In this document: one piece after another, positions 36,701 to 47,730 of the stretch
Layout of the letters: each line of letters starts with the position of its first letter
Numbering within the stretch: the first letter of the stretch is position 1
DNA from: Salvia splendens
Taxonomy: Eukaryota > Streptophyta > Magnoliopsida > Lamiales > Lamiaceae
Direction: 5' to 3'
Length of the DNA stretch: 64,000 nucleotides
NCBI RefSeq assembly: GCF_004379255.2
Contig: NC_056046.1
Coordinates: forward strand, 1,178,001 to 1,242,000
Notes under the pieces: model-generated
Told to the model about the DNA's origin: nothing
The model's input: only the letters and a program-made list of their open reading frames with translations
Database searches by the model: none
Translations under genes and position numbers: made by a program

Positions 36701-37557
36701 CTCTACATTCCGAGATTGTGATATGCAGGAATCTGTCATAAGCTCTTGCTGCTTTCCACGTTGTAGCTCATTCAAGAAACCATCCCTAATTACAGGCACG
36801 TCCTGTTCCGGTTACAATTTACAAATAAGATTAATTTGGGATTTTAAATCCAATTACAAAATATCCATGTTAGTAGAATGCTCTGCATCATAATCAAGAT
36901 AAAACAATTTACATAAGTTACAGGTAACTTTATCATGCAAATGCCAATGTAGCAGTCCAAATTTGGCATCAGAAATTTATTTTTACAAGTACGAATACTG
37001 TTGTACCTTTGCCATGATTTGCACAAGATCCGTAGCAGGTATTATCAAAGTCTTAGAAGGAGGCTCGGAAGAATCTGAAACATTTTTCTGACCTGGAGAA
37101 CCATTCTTAACTGAACATGCCATTTTCAGAATAACTCCTATACCAACGAAATAAGTAGTATGTCAGGGAGATTTTGTAGCTTTTATCATTAGCCTTATTG
37201 AGCTATATTTTCTTAACGTACCATAATCCTCCCCGCTGATTGCATGAAAAATTCCAGAAAATAGTGATCCATCTTGCACCTGTACTTCCACTTTATGCCC
37301 AATGAGGCATGTAGTTAAATATATAAGTCTATCACAAGAATTTGATTCATGTGAGTCTGCTACACCTAAAGTTACTCAGAGTTAGATTTGGCAGAGTACA
37401 CACAAACTATGTGATCACAATCATGGATTCTTAACTAAACTGCTCCTGCTATCAGCTGAAACTTACTGTTAAATCTTGTTGCGGTATCTCCTTCGATTTT
37501 ATGGTGACCATATCCGTTAGAAGAGGATCTAGGTGGGAGTACTTGCTGCATATTCAT
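33744..37557 (-). CDS. Ataxin-2 / CID3-CID4-like PABP-interacting protein; last exon uncertain
   Basis: Exons in coding order: 37557-37467, 37356-37222, 37137-37007, 36802-36612, 36365-36188, 36099-35965, 35869-35839, 35395-35088, 34982-34842, 34299-34207 and 34128-34066, giving 499 residues in frame. Domains are a Lsm/SM-ATX fold (about residues 30-115), an LsmAD region (about 183-290, with WDQFEVNKTLFGVKSTFDEE) and the PAM2 motif that binds the MLLE domain of poly(A)-binding protein (STLNPHAKEFKFNANAKSF, about 393-411). A Pro/Tyr/Met/Gln-rich tail follows. The family acts in stress granules and in mRNA stability and translation. The intron between 35838 and 35396 needs a GC donor to keep the frame. 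After residue 499 the ending is unclear: reading through gives a stop near 33990, while splicing to an AG at 33753 gives a three-codon exon YK-stop (33752-33744). A 5' untranslated exon probably lies near 38570-38620. Confidence 0.85.
35528..35730. mobile_element. Stowaway-like MITE in a CID-like intron
   Basis: The ends are inverted copies: CCCTCCGTCCCACTCAAGAT on the left and ATCTTGAGTGGGATGGAGG on the right. A second internal copy of the right end (GGACATCTTGAGTGAGAC) lies about 45 bases inside. The element sits within the intron 35396-35838 and does not touch either splice site. Confidence 0.75.
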
Positions 37558-39610
37558 CTTCAACCGACGCAAGCAAATAAATTAGACCCAGGTAAAAACG
37601 TACTGCAAAGGAAACAAACAGTACAGTCAAAATCTTTCACCAAACACAAGATAAAGTTCAAGACTTTGAACTAGATAACTTCTCTTGGTAATATGAAAGG
37701 AAACAACAAAACACCATCACTTAGGTGTGACCATGGATCAAATGCCTAGTATAGCTGGTTGATATACATAGCCATTAACAATGTTCATTGAACAAGCCAA
37801 AATTACATGATTTCCAGTTTAAGACAGGTTCGCATTATTCGCCAGAAATTTTCTTTTACCAGCATAGAAAGTTGCATATCTTCTAATTGTGTAGACGGCA
37901 TCCGGATACATGAAATTTATATTTAAGAAAAAAAAAGGATAAATTAAACCAACAGAAGATGTCTCCATTGGAAGTTACTAAGAAGCAGGATCCAAACAAC
38001 AAAGTTGTCAGAAAACTAGATTACAAATTCACAAAAAAGGATAATGTAGTGAAAATGGTTGTTATTTAATGTTCACACATAATAAGTTCTTTACTAATAC
38101 TTCAAAAAAAATGAAAGAACCTTGAATTCTAAAGATTCCAAGAAGCTAGAAATCCAAGCCTAGCATGCATCAACAGATTTATTTACTAATAGGAAAAATA
38201 TTGCATTCAAAATCAAAAAACAACAACTTCAAACAAACATAAAGGTTCCTGATAACGATCACCATTAACAAATAACCACCAAAATCAACAAACATAATAA
38301 CTGTTTACAACGCACCCGTATAGCAATCACCAAGCAACAAAATGGAGTAACTACAAATTATATTTGCAGCTATTTTCCGTTGTTTGTGTTCAGCTATATC
38401 ATTTTCCGAATAAATCCAAACGAATATAACTACAATGGATAAAATCAACTAAATTGGGAACTATATCACCATAGAAAAAAAAATCCTCCTTGAACCTTGA
38501 GTTTTTTATTCCACGGAACAAATCACATTAAGCTATGAATCCTGCGATGAAGGATGCCGGAATTACTCACGGGAAATAGAATGGGAGATGTAGATTGTAG
38601 AGAGAGAAAGGGAGGCAATCTCGGAGAAGGTTTGATCGAACAATGAAACGACGTAGTTTTGAAGGCTACAGCCGCGAAAAATCCGGACCCGGATCAGGAA
38701 ATGGGGCTAATTGTGATTGTGAAATGCATTCGGCGAAATTGAATTTGGCTTCCTCTGTCTGCTGATATACCGTACCCGGAGACCCGACCCGAATGAGATA
38801 TGCCGTTGACGGTTGAATTTCGAGGAGGTTTGTAAATTGTAATTTTAATGGAAAGATTTTGTTTTTCAAACACGTCATTTTGTTTAGAGTAAATATTCTA
38901 CAGTACTTTGCTTCATCTTTTCAGTCGTATTTTAATTTAATGAAAAAAAAAACTTTCAAAGAATAATGGTAGAAAATAGTACTACTAGTAACATTTAATT
39001 ATGATTGTAGTAGAAAATTTCTAGTTCAAAATGATTCCAACTCAAGTTTCTTTTAATTTTGTAGATTGGCTCTGGGATATCAAGTCAATCAAAAACCAAT
39101 AGATTGCAAAAAAATGATGTACATGGACAAAAGAAAAAATTTACTACTATAATTTATTTATTTTTTAAAAAGATGGAATGAAAGAAGAATATTTCTGAAA
39201 AGTAGTTGGAATGTGAATACAGTTTGATCTTTCAAAATACTTCTGAAAACAGTTCTATTGCGGCATGAAAATCTAAACCAAAGAATAGATACACATTTTT
39301 TCTTTTTTCTCTACCATGTTTCTTGATCCCACACAACAACAGTAGGATCATATAATACAAATGTCAGCTTCAAAGAGCAATCCCCAAAGACACACACACC
39401 GGTGAAAGATATAACACCTTAACCAGCACATTCCCGCTTCAGAAGCTAGGTCATGCTGAAGCAAACGCCTCTCTTCGTGCGTTGCCTCAGCCATCGTGCA
39501 CCAATGCCACTGTTCGAGTCAAGAGTAATTGTGATGCACCGTCCTGCTTCAAGAAGACAATTTGTATAATTTACAGAATGAAGCCTTGAAAGCCTATCAT
39601 AGAGGTTGCC
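37558..39610. other. CID-like 5' leader and promoter; 3' flank of PDAT1
   Basis: The region just above 37557 should contain a 5' untranslated intron, and the likely transcription start is near 38600, next to a GAGAGAGAAAG stretch. From about 38880 to 39610 no feature was found beyond the expected 3' untranslated region of PDAT1. Confidence 0.5.
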
Positions 39611-42600
39611 TTATAGAGGTAGTTGGATCCTTTCAGACCAGTTGAAGATGTCCGAGTACACCCGATCACCTCCCAGCTCCTCCCCTGTAGCACCGGCAGC
39701 AACCCTCATAATGTCCTCGATCAAGGCAAAGTTTCCCATGATGTCAACATGAGCACCACTCTGCGTGCCTCGGCCTTCAAGAAAATTAGACGGGGGAGCA
39801 TGATCACACTCCCTTATATAAGTTTTCATTCCTGAAGGATTGAATCTAGTTTTTCCACGCCACCCTTTTGCGCTCATGTAGCCCGCACTTAATACAGGGA
39901 CAGTTTCGTCCCCATCAATGGTAAGAACACCATCTTTTATGCATCTATGTATATTTTCTTCAACCGCAGATGTATCAATTTGAAAAGGAATGTAGCAATC
40001 TGTAGCCGCGACCTGTTTGTATACATAAGCTCTTTCAGTAGGAATGCCAATTCCATACATAGAAAAGATCTCCATCTCTGGGGCATTTGGTAACCTGCAA
40101 AAATGGTGTTGTTAATGTATATTACAAAATGCTGCAAACCTAATAAAATCACGGAAAAAAATTAGTTAACAGAGATCAAAAGTTAAGTACACGATGCTCA
40201 CTGTCTAACCTTGTTTCTAATGGATTTGACCAATATTTATAGTGCGAATACTTGGGGTCGTCCAAGTTATCAGCAATACCATAAGAAAAATGAGCACCGC
40301 CACGCTCCATCATTTTGGGGGCAACGTAGTTTAGCAGATCCAGTATATCTCCAGCAGTATAAACTTTATATTCAGTAACAGATGTGATGCCACTAATACC
40401 CATGTCATGATACTCTGTCCACACATCTTGACAAGTATCGTTTGCAAAATTGTTGCCCTTTATAGCATCCTGCAAAAAATAACTTGATCGTATCAATAAA
40501 AGGCTTAGTAACAGTCCATGACACATTCAACTACATCATGTTTATACACCATCCAGGCACATCATGTTTTTTCTTAGAGTTGTTTTCAACTGAAACATAT
40601 TTCAAAGGCAGGTAAAATAAGTTGAAAGGGATTGAGATCGGAGCAATATTATCTTGTGACATGGATTTCTCATGACTAGGCTGACAGAGAACAATCACTT
40701 TCATTTTTGTTTGTTTTTTGAACTCTTAAAATCAAAGTACTCTAGCTTGGGATGTAAAGCACATTCATTTTGGTGAAATCAAAATTTAGTTTAGCTAATC
40801 TTCTAATATTAATATTAATCTGATGCTGCTATTTACTGTTCTTTTTAATCATGAAATCATTAATTTGCCAGATGTCTTTATTTTTCCCCGGTCGCAAGAA
40901 ACAGACCAGAGAAATGGCAAATATGAAACTGGTGGAACTAAATTAGGGACATCCCAAAGTAGGGACTAATTAACATGCGATAGATATCACAGAAGAAAAT
41001 AAGAAACGTTACCCTAAAATCAACTCTCTGAATATCCGAAGAATCTGCCTCGGCTACATCTTTCCCAAAGGATATTATTCTTCCATAATGGGCATGTTTT
41101 ACTTTTGGTTCAATATTTTCATCTTCAGTACCGGTTGAGTTATCAGGTTGTCTGGTATTTTGCTTTCTTTTGCTAGCAGCATAACCCTGCTCAGGTGACC
41201 AGTCAAGTCCACCCCAAATGGTTTCTCCACCTTTTGGTATCATTGACATTGTTGAATCCCATGTCCTTGTCATCCTCATTACGTGCTGCAAGGTTTGGAT
41301 TCGGAACAGATCCTTATCCAGGACACCAGGAGCAATTGTCCTGAATACAATTGACCGAAAATCAGCTACCGGTAAGCACAGGAACTAACCATACAAAAAG
41401 TGGCTGGCTATCAATCTTAACATTGAGATTTGCACTAAAGTAAACAAGAAGTTCGTACCTGGCCACAGCAATATCTCTTGCTTCTGCAGAGAAAAGCCCA
41501 GAAACAGCTTTCGGAACACCTAAAAGTGGCCCCCCAATGTTCATCACAGCCTTTATATGTTTAGCACACCAGTCTGGTCCACCTCCTCCACCCACTGGAG
41601 CAGGTGCCTCCACCCATTTCATAAAATGGAGAAAGTATAGAACACCCATGGAATGTGGAATGATTACTGCCCTGTGTCCACTTGTAGCAACCATCAGTTC
41701 TATATTACTTTTTATTCTGCTCAGTGCTCCATCACGCACCTTAAAAGTAAGCATTTGATAATAAAAGTGCGTCAATAATCCAGTTATCTCATGATTAAAC
41801 AAGAACAGAGGATTGATACATGTTAACACGTACTTCTGTGTTCTGGAATGAAAGCCTCCAATCATATGCAGCCATGTACATGGATTTCTCTTCATACCCA
41901 ATCTGAGCAAGATTTGCTATTAGAACTGCCCAAACAAAATATCCTGGAGCAAAGTAATCTGCCGCGACAAGGCCAGTGACAGGCCTGACTCTCACACCAA
42001 GAGGATCCAAGCCAGTTTCATTATCCAATGACATATGCTCCACCCAACATAGTGGCCTACCAGTAAAAATAAAAATACAGGTTGAAAACTTATATAAGAA
42101 GCAGGTCAATGATAGATACGAAACTTTTGAGGAATAACTGATCAATAAGTTTATCTAATGTATTGTGTCTCAGAAGCATGAAAACATCTTACAGGAAACT
42201 CAAGAGTCTTAAACACACACAGACACAAACAAGGCAGTAGGCTTCCACTAATAAGTGGTGAGTGATAGTGTGATACCACCACTAATTACTTTACATAGTA
42301 AAATGTTCATTTACTAGTCCTGCAAATACCAACTTAACTCCTAACTAGATAGAGATCTAACCTTTTAGATACACAATTACTGTACAAAAGCTGAAACATT
42401 ATTCCTATCTTTATTTTTCCTACTCTATCTACCTTTTCATAAACCAAACAACCAATTTTACCTCAAAATCAAGGAATAGTGTAACATGGAATAAACTCGA
42501 ACAAAAAAACAATCTTATCCCAACAACAAAAAGAGACAGTCAAGTCATATCTTCACCTCTTGTAAACATCACCAAAAGTGCCTCCCCACAGCCTCTTCCT

Positions 42601-42966
42601 GAACAAATCTTCAGCACAGCTATGCCCCTCCCACAGCTCCAGCCCTCCCGTGACGATTCCCGGCACGAACACCACCGGATGCTTCGCCTGCAGCCCCTCC
42701 TTCTTCAGCTTCACCCCCGGCGGGTCGGGCATTGGCCCCGTTATCGCCTCCGTCACGTACTGCGGGAACGAGGAAGGCATCATGTTGAACAGGAACAGCA
42801 GCGCCCACCACGCCACACAAACGCACCCAATAAACCAGCAGCAATTGTCCAGGCACGACCATTTCCGCTGCCTCCTCGGTTTCCGGAGCTCCGCCTTTTT
42901 CTCCTCCGGATGAGGAGCCCGGACCGACTCCTCCGCCGCGGCGCGCCTCCGTCGCAGCGATGGCAT
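39611..42966 (-). CDS. PDAT1: Phospholipid:diacylglycerol acyltransferase 1, six exons (661 aa)
   Basis: Exons in coding order: 42966-42557, 42056-41834, 41739-41459, 41340-41013, 40469-40210 and 40094-39611, in phase throughout, giving 661 residues. The enzyme transfers an acyl group from a phospholipid to diacylglycerol, making triacylglycerol at the endoplasmic reticulum. It belongs to the LCAT family. A basic N-terminus is followed by one membrane segment (about residues 40-62, CWFIGCVCVAWWALLFLF). The catalytic triad is visible: Ser near 241 in PHSMG, Asp near 563 in DGDETVP and His near 616 in GAHVDIMG. Length and exon number fit the plant PDAT1 family. No defect was seen. Confidence 0.95.
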
Positions 42967-44096
42967 CACGGAATGACTGTTGGCGGGAAAATCGACCGAT
43001 CCGGATTGAATTTTTTTTTAATAATTAATTCTGTGAATTAATTTGGATTTTTGATGATCGAGGCTACGATTAGTACCTAGCTGCTGCTTGTGTGACTGCT
43101 CTGAGAATGAAACTGGCGGCGGCGGCGGAGGATTTGGTGGCGCGAGGCTGAGTTCTAACGATTGAATGAATGATCCAATCTCGTTTCAGTATCACAACGG
43201 CCGATTCGGGTCGGGTCTAACGAAGAACAATAGATTAATTGTAATTATTGCCTACATTCTTCAAAAGATATCTTACTTTTATTTCTATTTTTATTAAAGA
43301 GGTTAATTTTAATATTTTAAAAGAAATTATCATTAATTCATTTTAATGCTTTATTATGTTTCCAATTACTTTTCCCTACATTAAAATATAGAATAATCAA
43401 ATGTCATTTTCTCTCCACTTTAATGGGGAGTAGAATATTTCCAAATTTTGCTAGGAAATTATTTTTAATAGTTCAACCTCAAATTTTCTGTCCATTGCAC
43501 GGAAGGCACATAATTTGAAATAGAAACCAGAGTTTTTTTTTCTTTCAAATACTCCTATGAAACTTATTGGAAATTATTTTCATTTTATTACTAGAAAAGA
43601 TCAATATTATATGTTCAACAGTCTTAAAATCGTCACGGTCACATTAAGCTTTAACTTTATAGAGATTCATGGAATTTATATATTCATTATTATTCATATT
43701 GTGATTATTGGATCTAATAAATGGATTTAATTTTTAATTTAGATTGGTCACGTTTTTTACACTAAAACTTTCTGGGCCTTATTTTAATAGGCCGATTTAT
43801 AATTGAACAATTTGGGCCAAATTATACAATAGCTTGAAATTTAGGTGGGCCTGAATTCGGATTTGTGTTCACTGACCATTCCCTCTAAGAGATGTGATAA
43901 AATAATGGAATAATATTAACAAAAATATATGGATATATTTTTAAACAGAGAGAACATATTAAATTAATAATATTTATTTTGGAAACATTGTAAATTGCAA
44001 TTATGTCATTACTTGAGAAGAAATTCCAGGCTGGACATGTGAGTTGGTATATTCAACTACTAATAAGCTAGTATAGGTGGATGCACCCATAAATTG
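42967..44096. other. PDAT1 promoter region, no other gene seen
   Basis: GC-rich up to about 43200 (PDAT1 leader with CGGCGG repeats on the minus strand), then AT-rich with no recognisable feature. Confidence 0.5.
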
Positions 44097-44098
44097 TA

Positions 44099-44277
44099 CT
44101 CCCTCCGTCCCGAACTACTTGCACTTATTTCCTTTTTGGACGTCCCAAGTTATTTGTACTCTTTCCATTTTTAGTAAAAATTATCATCTACAGCCGCAAT
44201 TGTTGACTTTGCTATACACTCATTCCTTAATCTCCGTGCCGAAAAGGAAATGTGCGAATAGTCCGGGACGGAGGGAG
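44099..44277. mobile_element. Stowaway MITE with TA duplication
   Basis: The left end CTCCCTCCGTCCCG and the right end CGGGACGGAGGGAG are perfect inverted repeats. TA flanks both sides (44097-44098 and 44278-44279), the Stowaway target. The element is 179 bp and non-coding. Confidence 0.9.
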
Positions 44278-44558
44278 TATTATAATTTAAAAAAATCTAT
44301 GATAAAATCACAATTATGGGCTTCCGACATCTAAAACTCATTAGGTGGATGCACCCAAAAATCGAAATATTAAATCGAAATTGCAAATTCAACAACGGCT
44401 TCTAAACTTAATTTTTATTAATTTGTAAAAATAAAAAAAATTACTCCCGATCGGTGGATTTCAAGTCATTCTAATTAAGGTTTAGCCTTATAAATATGGT
44501 ACCGTGCAAATTTGAAGTCACTGTGCAAATTTCAAGTTATTCTGACACAAACGCTATG

Positions 44559-44854
44559 CGAATTAAATACACACAAGATCATGCTCAGCTCATGAACGAC
44601 ATGGTTGAAGAAGTTTGGGCCCGTAACCACCGTCGTTGAGAATGCGTATTTTTTTTAATTCGTATTGTAATGTATTCATTTTAAATGAAATGAAGGTTTT
44701 TTTTCCAATTTTTATAGTTATTTAAATATTCAAATAAAGAAAATGCTTAAGGCGGCCCACGGCAGGTGGAAGGGTAGGAAGATAAAATGCTGACGTGGCG
44801 GTGCATAGGGCGGGCTTTAGAGCGTCCCTCAGGGCGCCCCATTGCTAATGCTCT
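44559..44854 (+). pseudogene. 3' remnant of a PIF/Harbinger-type transposon
   Basis: 44559-44639 encodes 26 residues and a stop (RIKYTQDHAQLMNDMVEEVW then ARNHRR). The pattern, HxQLxxDxVExxW close to the stop, is what I expect at the C-terminus of plant Harbinger-type transposases. About 200 bases further on, a GC-rich end appears: GGGCGCCCCATTGCTAATGC (44833-44852) resembles the terminal sequence GCATTAGCAATGGGGCG of such elements. The 5' part of the transposase and the other terminus are missing. Confidence 0.45.
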
Positions 44855-45169
44855 AAGCAAACATTATTGAGTAAAGGGACATCTTTATCAAGCTTATATA
44901 CCAGTGAATAAAAAGGTTATGAGTTCGAATTTCACTTATAACGAATCGAACTTTATAGTTCGTGACATCTTACAAAGGAAAAAAAGGTCGTACACTACTC
45001 GTCTCATCTTTGGGGACGACTCTGACAGACGTAGATATTTACAAACAGAAAAAGCAACAGAAATCAAGACAAAAACAAGAAAAAAAGGTTAGAACTGAAA
45101 AACCAAAATCAGAATGAGAAAGAAAACAGAGAATCCCTATTCTTTCTCTTGTGTGTGTGTTTCCTCCCA

Positions 45170-46186
45170 TCATGTTAGAGCTCCTTGATTCTTAGCCGAC
45201 AGGCGTTTCAAGAACTCGTAGGTGGTGATCATCGTCGTTGCAGAGACGGACATGGAGGCGCACCTCGGCCCCAGTCCTCTGTAGCAAGCAGTCCATCCAC
45301 CCTCCCTCACCAGACTCCTCACCGTCTGCCAAAAGCTCGGCCCCTTCCTCCCGTTTTCCTCCCCATCCAAGACCTGCAGGCGCGTCTTGATTGTGTCCAA
45401 CGGCATTGTGATCAAGGCCGACACCCCTCCAGCCATGGCAGCACTCACCCCTTGAACCGCCATCACAGCCTTGGCGTCCGGTCTCAGCCCACCATTCTCG
45501 ACCCTCTCCTCCCCGTTCCTGCAGAGCATACAGCCCACCCCGTTCCAAACCACCCTCTGCGCCATCGAATAAGACGCCCACCAAACAGCATTGCTCGGTG
45601 CATAAGTCAAGATCGAGATCCCAAACCCTCTATACAGCCCTCTGACCCCATCTGTCCTCAAAATCTTCCCAAACGCATCCACCCCACTCGCGTATTTACA
45701 ACCACCACCGCTTCCCTGTGTCATCAGCCGCTGGCTGATGACGTCAACGGGCGTCCACACCACCTGTGCAGCCATGGCAGCGCTCAATCCAGCAGCCGCA
45801 TTGGCCACAGCAGCCACACTAGGCTCAGGCAATCCAAGCCTAGTCGCGGTGGTTCCCACATTACTCTTAGTAACCTCAAGTGCAGTCATGTATACAGCTC
45901 GAGCAGGGATAGTCCCGGTCAGGGAAGTCCCAAATCCCCTATACAATCCGCGAAGCCCTTCATACCTCATGATCCAAACCCCGGTCCTAAAACAAGAAAC
46001 ACGCGACTGAGACACCTGCTGCCGCGTTTTCAGCACCACCATCGGGTACAACGCAGCCGAGACACCGGAGAATAAGGCTGCCCCGAGAAAGAAGAACTTG
46101 GATTTATCCAACATTTTCCATTCTATATCTGCTGGAATGTGGATTTCTTCCTCTGCTGATTCTTCCTCAGCAGCACTCAAACTCAT
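45170..46186 (-). CDS. Mitochondrial carrier, SLC25A44-like (338 aa), intronless
   Basis: One uninterrupted frame of 338 residues with three repeats of the mitochondrial carrier fold. Carrier signatures are PMVVLKTRQQ (first repeat, with Val instead of the usual acidic residue), PVDVISQRLMTQ (second) and PLDTIKTRLQV (third), each followed by the GLYRGFG / CYRGLGPR element. Six membrane segments are expected, in the inner mitochondrial membrane. The closest group in my recollection is SLC25A44-like (animal members carry branched-chain amino acids); the substrate of the plant members is not established. The N-terminus is acidic (AAEEESAEEE). High GC and lack of introns set it apart from its neighbours. 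Confidence 0.9.
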   Translation of the reverse strand: MSLSAAEEESAEEEIHIPADIEWKMLDKSKFFFLGAALFSGVSAALYPMVVLKTRQQVSQSRVSCFRTGVWIMRYEGLRGLYRGFGTSLTGTIPARAVYMTALEVTKSNVGTTATRLGLPEPSVAAVANAAAGLSAAMAAQVVWTPVDVISQRLMTQGSGGGCKYASGVDAFGKILRTDGVRGLYRGFGISILTYAPSNAVWWASYSMAQRVVWNGVGCMLCRNGEERVENGGLRPDAKAVMAVQGVSAAMAGGVSALITMPLDTIKTRLQVLDGEENGRKGPSFWQTVRSLVREGGWTACYRGLGPRCASMSVSATTMITTYEFLKRLSAKNQGALT

Positions 46187-47730
46187 TTTCCCCAGTTTTA
46201 CTCACTAATTCTTTCCCTATCCTCAAAATCCAAAAGCCCTAATTCTATTCAATCTAAAATATAAAGCGCCCTAAAACCAAAATACAAACCCTAATTTTCT
46301 CCAATTAATCAAATTCATATCAATATCATAGAACAAACTATACATACATCCAATTAATCAAAGGCTATACACGCGAACGAAGAAATTTCGACAAAAATCC
46401 GATCTTCAGCAGCCTTGTGCACAGATTATCGCAATAAGGAGAGAAAAAAGCAAACAATATCCAATCTAGTGATTCATATTGATACGTAAATCGACTTTTT
46501 GCGCTCGTGGAAGATTGTTTTGGACGGGAAAATGAACAAGATAAATGTGCTCTTCATCTTTTAAGAATTCTTACCGATCATTTCCTCTCCTTTCAAATCC
46601 GGTAAGATCGGATCTTGCCGGAAAAATTTAGCAATTGTTTATGCTATTGAAAATGCTGACAAGCTCAAGAAATGCAATAGAAAAATAATAACAGAACTTG
46701 TTATTTTATGGGTAAAAAAATCCACACAATGGGGCCCACCTCCCACCACTCCTTTTAACTAATTCCATGTTGCAAATGTAAAATGTTTATAGTAGATTCA
46801 TCTTATCTACATTTAGATTCTAAATTTTCCTTAATTATACATTATTGTGGGGAATATTCAGCATCAGGTTAATTAATTGCAAATTGCAAAAATCTAAAGA
46901 TTAGTTAATACGAAACGTCTCTTTCACATGTAAATTTGGTAACATATACACATCAATGCTATTGCTAAGTGCAATTCTCCGTCCGAGTTTCTGAACTTTT
47001 TAAATTAATTGACTAACTTTTTCCATTAATTTTTATTTTTTCTTAAAATTTATTATCAAATAAAAATAAGACATTTTCGAATTAAAGAAAATTTAAAAAA
47101 TTCGGAATCATGACATGTCAAACAATATCCAGACCGCAGATATTCACCTAGGAAATACTACTCACGTGCGCTTTGTCCAATGGTACCTTTTTTTATAACA
47201 TTAAAAAACAGAAAAGATAATCTGACTACCAGTAAAAGTAAAGATTCCGTTGTACCTTGTTTTTTGGGCCGACAAATTTGTAGTATATCTTCTTGATAAA
47301 AAAATAATTGCATTAATTATGTCAACACAAAAAAATACAAGAGCCTATACACTTGGAATAATACTACCATTTATCTGTTTAGAAGGAAATTGAGGCTATT
47401 ATGATAAAATGCAAAGGAAGAAAAAGATTACAAGAGCCTATATCCTTAGAGAACTGAAAAGTGCAAACTTGGGCCGGGCCTCGTTAACACCTCTATGGCG
47501 AAAACCCAATGCGAAAAACACCACAAGAGGAAAATGAGTACCCGTCAATAGCTTTCGAGCATGGTGCAGCTCGAGGGAAAGAGTTCGTATTCCCGTTTAA
47601 GTAATGGTTGAGATTCGAGCTGAGCTGAGCTGACAATGAGGTTTCCGCTTTTGGTGGACTCTGCGTGCTAGCTCCTGAATTTGAGCATTTTCTCGACCGG
47701 TTTACACTGGAAATCTTCGCGTATGACAGA
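46187..47730. other. Carrier leader and promoter; 3' flank of MDN1
   Basis: Contains the leader of the carrier gene (possibly with an intron between about 46200 and 46620) and the 3' untranslated region of MDN1 above about 47450. No other gene is seen. Confidence 0.5.

Noticed and set aside
45185..46075. Long plus-strand open frame opposite the mitochondrial carrier
   Set aside because: A mirror of a GC-rich intronless gene; its composition is proline-, serine- and arginine-rich with no domain.
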